This document shows, in pieces, positions 6,520-9,271 of a DNA stretch of 9,271 nt. Source of the stretch: Rhodothermia bacterium (GTDB lineage: Bacteria > Bacteroidota > Rhodothermia > Rhodothermales > JABDKH01); contig JAUIJQ010000092.1 of assembly GCA_030431165.1 (NCBI GenBank), positions 1-9,271 of the forward strand, read 5' to 3'. A model generated the notes under the pieces. The model was not told the origin of the DNA. It made no database searches and was given only the letters and a program-made list of their open reading frames with translations. The translations under genes and the position numbers were made by a program. The first letter of the stretch is position 1; the number at the start of each line of letters is the position of its first letter.

Positions 6520-7494
6520 CTACTTCAGCGAGGACCGCCAGAGGTCGAGCTCTTCAGACACTCGTGTTCGCAGCGCCTCCGGAGCAAGCGCTTTTGCGTG
6601 ACGGCCAAACCGCATAAGCCAGTTCGCCACGTACCCCACGTCCTCAAACCTGAACGTCACGTGGTGCCACCCATCAACCACTGACTCAGCCTGGATGCGC
6701 GCCGGCACCGTCCGCCGCGCACGCGCATACGCCTCGGCTGAGAACGCGACCTCAAACTCGATCGTGTCGGTCTTGCCCCGGTCAGCGAGCAGATACTGTT
6801 CAAGATCAAAGTCCCTCGGCGCCTCAAACGTCTCGTTCAAGACGACGAGTTTGCGAATCCGGTCCAGCCGAAAGTTGCGGATCGCCCCACGCAGGTGATC
6901 GTACGCGACCAGGTTCCAGTGGTCGGTGTAGTAGACAAGCCCGAGCGGGTCGACCTGCCGACGCGTCATCTCGTCGCGGCTCGCGACGTGGTATTCCAGC
7001 AGCAACCGCTTCTGCTTCGAGATCGCCTCGCCGATGCGGTACCACTCGCCTTCATCAGACTCCTGCTCGCGCACCGCGCTGAGCCAGTAAGGATCAAGAA
7101 CCGTGTGCGACAGCATCCGGTCGATGAAAACCTTCACATCCGAAGAAAGAACCGAGCGAATTTTGAGTCCGACCTCGTCGGCGTCAGCGCGGAGTGACGA
7201 GTCAGACTGCAGGCGCATGAAGGACACGCCGACAAGCAGCGTTGCGGCCTCGCGGGCGGTGAGCATCAGCGGCGGCAGCTGATACGAGTCGAGTATTTCG
7301 TAGCCGCCGGCGTCACCATACGTCAGCGGAACGCCCGACTCCGTCAGTGCCCGCAGGTCGCGAAAGATTGTACGACGTGAGACTTCGAAGTGCTCAGCAA
7401 GATCTCGCGACGACAGGTTGGGTCTGTTCTGAAGGAGCAGGATCATCCGAAACAAGCGGTCGGATCTGCTCTGTCTTCTTTCCTCGTTACTCAT
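6520..7494 (-). CDS. HTH-WYL domain transcriptional regulator (YafY-like)
   Basis: The product is 324 residues, the usual length. An N-terminal HTH_11/DeoR-like winged helix occupies about 11-66, with the recognition part LSSRDLAEHFEVSRRTIFRDL (28-48) and the wing PLTYGDAGGYEI. The WYL domain is around 150-215, with the core HWNLVAYDHLRGAIRNFRLDRI (192-213) in which HWNLVAY stands for the WYL motif. The WCX domain follows at about 243-318. WYL proteins are cytoplasmic regulators that bind nucleic acid or small ligands, and several act in DNA damage or stress responses. The start ATG overlaps the stop of the radical SAM gene (ATGA), so the two are translated together. Its stop is 10 bp from the convergent M56 stop. 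Whether it controls its own operon from the 8589-8743 region is inference. Confidence 0.92.
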   Translation of the reverse strand: MSNEERRQSRSDRLFRMILLLQNRPNLSSRDLAEHFEVSRRTIFRDLRALTESGVPLTYGDAGGYEILDSYQLPPLMLTAREAATLLVGVSFMRLQSDSSLRADADEVGLKIRSVLSSDVKVFIDRMLSHTVLDPYWLSAVREQESDEGEWYRIGEAISKQKRLLLEYHVASRDEMTRRQVDPLGLVYYTDHWNLVAYDHLRGAIRNFRLDRIRKLVVLNETFEAPRDFDLEQYLLADRGKTDTIEFEVAFSAEAYARARRTVPARIQAESVVDGWHHVTFRFEDVGYVANWLMRFGRHAKALAPEALRTRVSEELDLWRSSLK

Positions 7495-8588
7495 ACCGGT
7501 TTGTCACTGGGCGGATTGTCCAAGATACCGCCAAACAGCGGCAGCTCCTCATAGCGGGGAGGGACCCTGAAGTGGTTCGTGGCAAGGGGCTCGATGTCTG
7601 TCGCAAGTCCGAGCTTGCGTCGCGTGTTGTGAAACAGCTCACTGAACAGGCGCGCCCACTCGCCCTCGCCGCGCATGCGGATTCCCCACCGTGGGTCATT
7701 GAGGCGCCCGTCGCGCAGGTCCTCGATGCGATGCAGGATTCTGTTTACACGGTTGGGATAACACCGCTCGACCCACTCAACAAATAGCGGCGCTACCGGA
7801 CCGGGCAGCCGCACCACGATGTAATTCGCGACGCGCGCACCGGCATCAGCAGCCCTGCGCATTATCTCCGGCATCTCTTCGTCGGTGAGCCCGGGAATGA
7901 TGGGCGCGATGTTTACGCCAACTGAGACGCCTGCGTTTGCGAGTGTTTCAATTGCACGGAGCCTCGCAGCCGGCCGGCTCGTGCGCGGCTCCATGTTGTT
8001 GATCACGTCATCTTTCAGGCTCGTAACCGAGACCGTCACGTGTACGAGGTTTTTGTCCGCCAGCGAGCGAAGGATGTCCACGTCACGTGCAACCAGCGCG
8101 TTCTTCGTAATGATGCATACCGGATTGCAGAACGCGTCAAAAACTTCAAGGCAACGCCGCGTCAAAGTGAGCTTTCGCTCAGCCGGTTGGTACGGGTCGG
8201 TATTGCCGGATACCAGGACAAGCTGTGGCTGCCACGACCGCTTTTTGAACGCCTCAGCCAACAGCTCGGGCGCGTCGTGTTTTACGACGATCTTGGTCTC
8301 AAAGTCGAGTCCCGCTGAGAATCCGAGGTACTCGTGCGACGGACGTGCGTAGCAGTAGATGCAGCCGTGCTCACATCCGCGGTAGGGATTGAGCGAGAAC
8401 GTAAAGGGGAGGTCGGGACTCGTGTTCGTTGCCAGAATTGATCGTGACGTGTCGCGGATGTACTCGGTGCGCACGCCGCGAAGCTCCTCTTCATCGAGCG
8501 CCGCGGGGTCTTCTTCGGTGTGGAACTTGTCGAACCGGTTGGCCGGATTCAGTGCGGCCCCTCGGCCCCGACGTGGGAGCGAGGACAT
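7491..8588 (-). CDS. Radical SAM protein, PA0069/Rv2578c family (COG1533, SplB-like)
   Basis: The product is 365 residues from the ATG at 8588, which gives the family N-terminus MSSLPRRGRGAALNPANRF. The cluster motif is C-x3-C-x2-C: Cys72, Cys76 and Cys79 in YRGCEHGCIYCYARPSHEYLGF. Further conserved blocks are VSGNTDPYQPAERKL (126-140), which should contact S-adenosylmethionine, then ITKNALVARDVDIL, SVTSLKDDV, EPRTSRPAARLRAI, and NIAPIIPGLTDEE (226-238). These fit a TIM-barrel radical SAM enzyme with a [4Fe-4S] cluster. COG1533 is named after spore photoproduct lyase, but this subfamily has no established substrate, so a DNA-repair role is unproven. The open frame extends to 8726, but the extra 46 residues do not resemble the family and run through the promoter region. 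The stop codon overlaps the start of the WYL regulator gene. Confidence 0.93.
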   Translation of the reverse strand: MSSLPRRGRGAALNPANRFDKFHTEEDPAALDEEELRGVRTEYIRDTSRSILATNTSPDLPFTFSLNPYRGCEHGCIYCYARPSHEYLGFSAGLDFETKIVVKHDAPELLAEAFKKRSWQPQLVLVSGNTDPYQPAERKLTLTRRCLEVFDAFCNPVCIITKNALVARDVDILRSLADKNLVHVTVSVTSLKDDVINNMEPRTSRPAARLRAIETLANAGVSVGVNIAPIIPGLTDEEMPEIMRRAADAGARVANYIVVRLPGPVAPLFVEWVERCYPNRVNRILHRIEDLRDGRLNDPRWGIRMRGEGEWARLFSELFHNTRRKLGLATDIEPLATNHFRVPPRYEELPLFGGILDNPPSDKPV

Positions 8589-8628
8589 GGCGGGGGTCTC
8601 AGATAGTTGCTCGAACAGCGGGCACAAG

Positions 8629-8663
8629 ATATGTGACGCACATATAATACACACATCTTTGTG
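8629..8663. promoter_or_regulatory. Divergent promoter/operator between the radical SAM gene and the small membrane-protein gene
   Basis: The 155-bp gap 8589-8743 holds a perfect inverted repeat ATATGTG-ACG-CACATAT (8629-8645). It overlaps a perfect TATAAT on the plus strand (8643-8648), which read on the minus strand gives TATTAT (8649-8644, 5/6 of the -10 consensus). A second, smaller dyad CACA-TCTT-TGTG is at 8652-8663. A plus transcript would start near 8655 and a minus one near 8637, serving both neighbours. The -35 matches are poor on both strands (at most 3/6), which fits a regulated promoter but lowers confidence. Confidence 0.45.
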
Positions 8664-8743
8664 ACATCGCCACCCCCTTGCATGAGTCCCGGTGCGCGAC
8701 CCATTTTCGGCTGCGTCCATGAACACCTCCGAGTACCCGCCCC

Positions 8744-9235
8744 ATGTTTCGTCTAGCCCGAATCACGGACATAATCCGGCGCCTCGATCTAGTCGCCATC
8801 GCTGTCGAACTGCTGATCGTCTTCATCGGTGTCTATCTCGCCTTTCTGCTGGCCCAGTTTGACCAGGGGCGCAGAACGGATGACAGACGCGACCGCGTGC
8901 TCGATCTGCTGAGGGAGGGCGTGGTGTACTACGAAGACCTGTTTGCCGGATTTGTCTTGTACCACAACACGCACAATGCGTCATTCCGGGAGGATCTGGA
9001 GAACGGCCTGATTCAGGACTACTCCGAGCAGTCGTACGTGGCGCCGCAGTATCCGATTGAGGTCGTGAATTACTTGATCACATCGGAGAGCTTCGACGTG
9101 TTCGACGTTGAGCTATACCTGCCGCTGACTAACTACGCCAACGCACTGGAGCGCATTATGTACGTAGAGGAGAAGCTTACTCGGCTGGCGGAAGGCTACA
9201 ACCCGGCCGCAGCAGCCAGTGGTTCCCGATACTGA
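8744..9235 (+). CDS. Small protein with one N-terminal membrane helix, function unknown
   Basis: The product is 163 residues. A single hydrophobic helix at about 16-38 (LVAIAVELLIVFIGVYLAFLL) is preceded by Arg-rich residues, so the rest should lie outside the cytoplasm. After it come FDQGRRTDDRRDRVLDLLREG and a mostly helical, acidic region. This layout, with an E-x(n)-IG-x-x-LA-F helix followed by a basic stretch, resembles DUF6090-like proteins, but I would not assign it firmly. No enzyme motif is visible. The ATG at 8744 is the first in frame after the control region; no good Shine-Dalgarno site precedes it. The product is short compared with those relatives and ends in an Ala/Ser tail (AAAASGSRY), so a natural short form or a late frameshift are both possible. 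Confidence 0.65.
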   Translation: MFRLARITDIIRRLDLVAIAVELLIVFIGVYLAFLLAQFDQGRRTDDRRDRVLDLLREGVVYYEDLFAGFVLYHNTHNASFREDLENGLIQDYSEQSYVAPQYPIEVVNYLITSESFDVFDVELYLPLTNYANALERIMYVEEKLTRLAEGYNPAAAASGSRY

Positions 9236-9271
9236 TCGCGGGCCACTCGAGCACGCTGACCGCGGCGTCGG

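Noticed and set aside
6507..6522. GCCG-CGC-CGGC hairpin between the convergent M56 and WYL stops as a terminator
   Set aside because: The stem is only 4 bp and no T-tract follows on either strand.
8632..8664. TGTGA half-sites as a CRP/FNR-type operator
   Set aside because: The spacing does not give TGTGA-N6-TCACA; the 3-nt-centred dyad explains the symmetry better.
8589..8726. Extension of the radical SAM gene to an ATG at 8726 (minus strand)
   Set aside because: The added residues are Cys-rich without family similarity and cross the dyad and TATAAT region.

Overview
The window is ordinary chromosomal DNA from a GC-rich Gram-negative-type bacterium. It carries a housekeeping repair gene, a BlaI/M56 two-gene regulatory unit, and an operon of a radical SAM protein with a WYL regulator. 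A lipobox followed by Ser and the mix of families (BlaI plus M56, TIGR02206-like membrane protein, PA0069/Rv2578c-type radical SAM protein) would fit Gemmatimonadota or a related phylum. That placement is family-level inference only. I see no CRISPR array, insertion sequence, phage gene, tRNA or rRNA.

Layout: (1) 3-3005 (+), most of mfd, the transcription-repair coupling factor, cut off at its 5' end by the window edge. (2) 3002-3490 (-), a stand-alone GyrI-like effector-binding domain protein, convergent with mfd, the two stop codons sharing a CTAG. (3) 3573-4367 (-), a seven-helix TIGR02206/YwaF-like membrane protein. (4) 4368-4495, a divergent control region with overlapping promoters and short dyads. 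(5) 4496-4975 and 4968-6509 (+), a BlaI-family repressor overlapped by an M56 metallopeptidase/signal transducer. (6) 6520-7494 and 7491-8588 (-), an HTH-WYL regulator downstream of a radical SAM protein; the two genes are joined by an ATGA overlap. (7) 8589-8743, a second divergent control region with a 7-bp perfect inverted repeat over a perfect TATAAT. (8) 8744-9235 (+), a small protein with one membrane helix, of unknown function. The last 36 bases hold nothing I can call.

The BlaI/M56 pair should work as in BlaI/BlaR1 systems: the membrane metallopeptidase senses an envelope signal and relieves repression by BlaI. Here the M56 protein has no penicillin-binding sensor. It ends instead in a short helical domain placed after a lipobox-like helix. 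Inside this gene, three consecutive rare Arg codons form a near-perfect Shine-Dalgarno sequence ahead of an in-frame ATG that would start a 135-residue lipoprotein, so one gene may encode two products. This is the most interesting signal in the window. The repressor's C-terminus is an acidic Asp/Ala/Gly tail built from a hexanucleotide tandem repeat.
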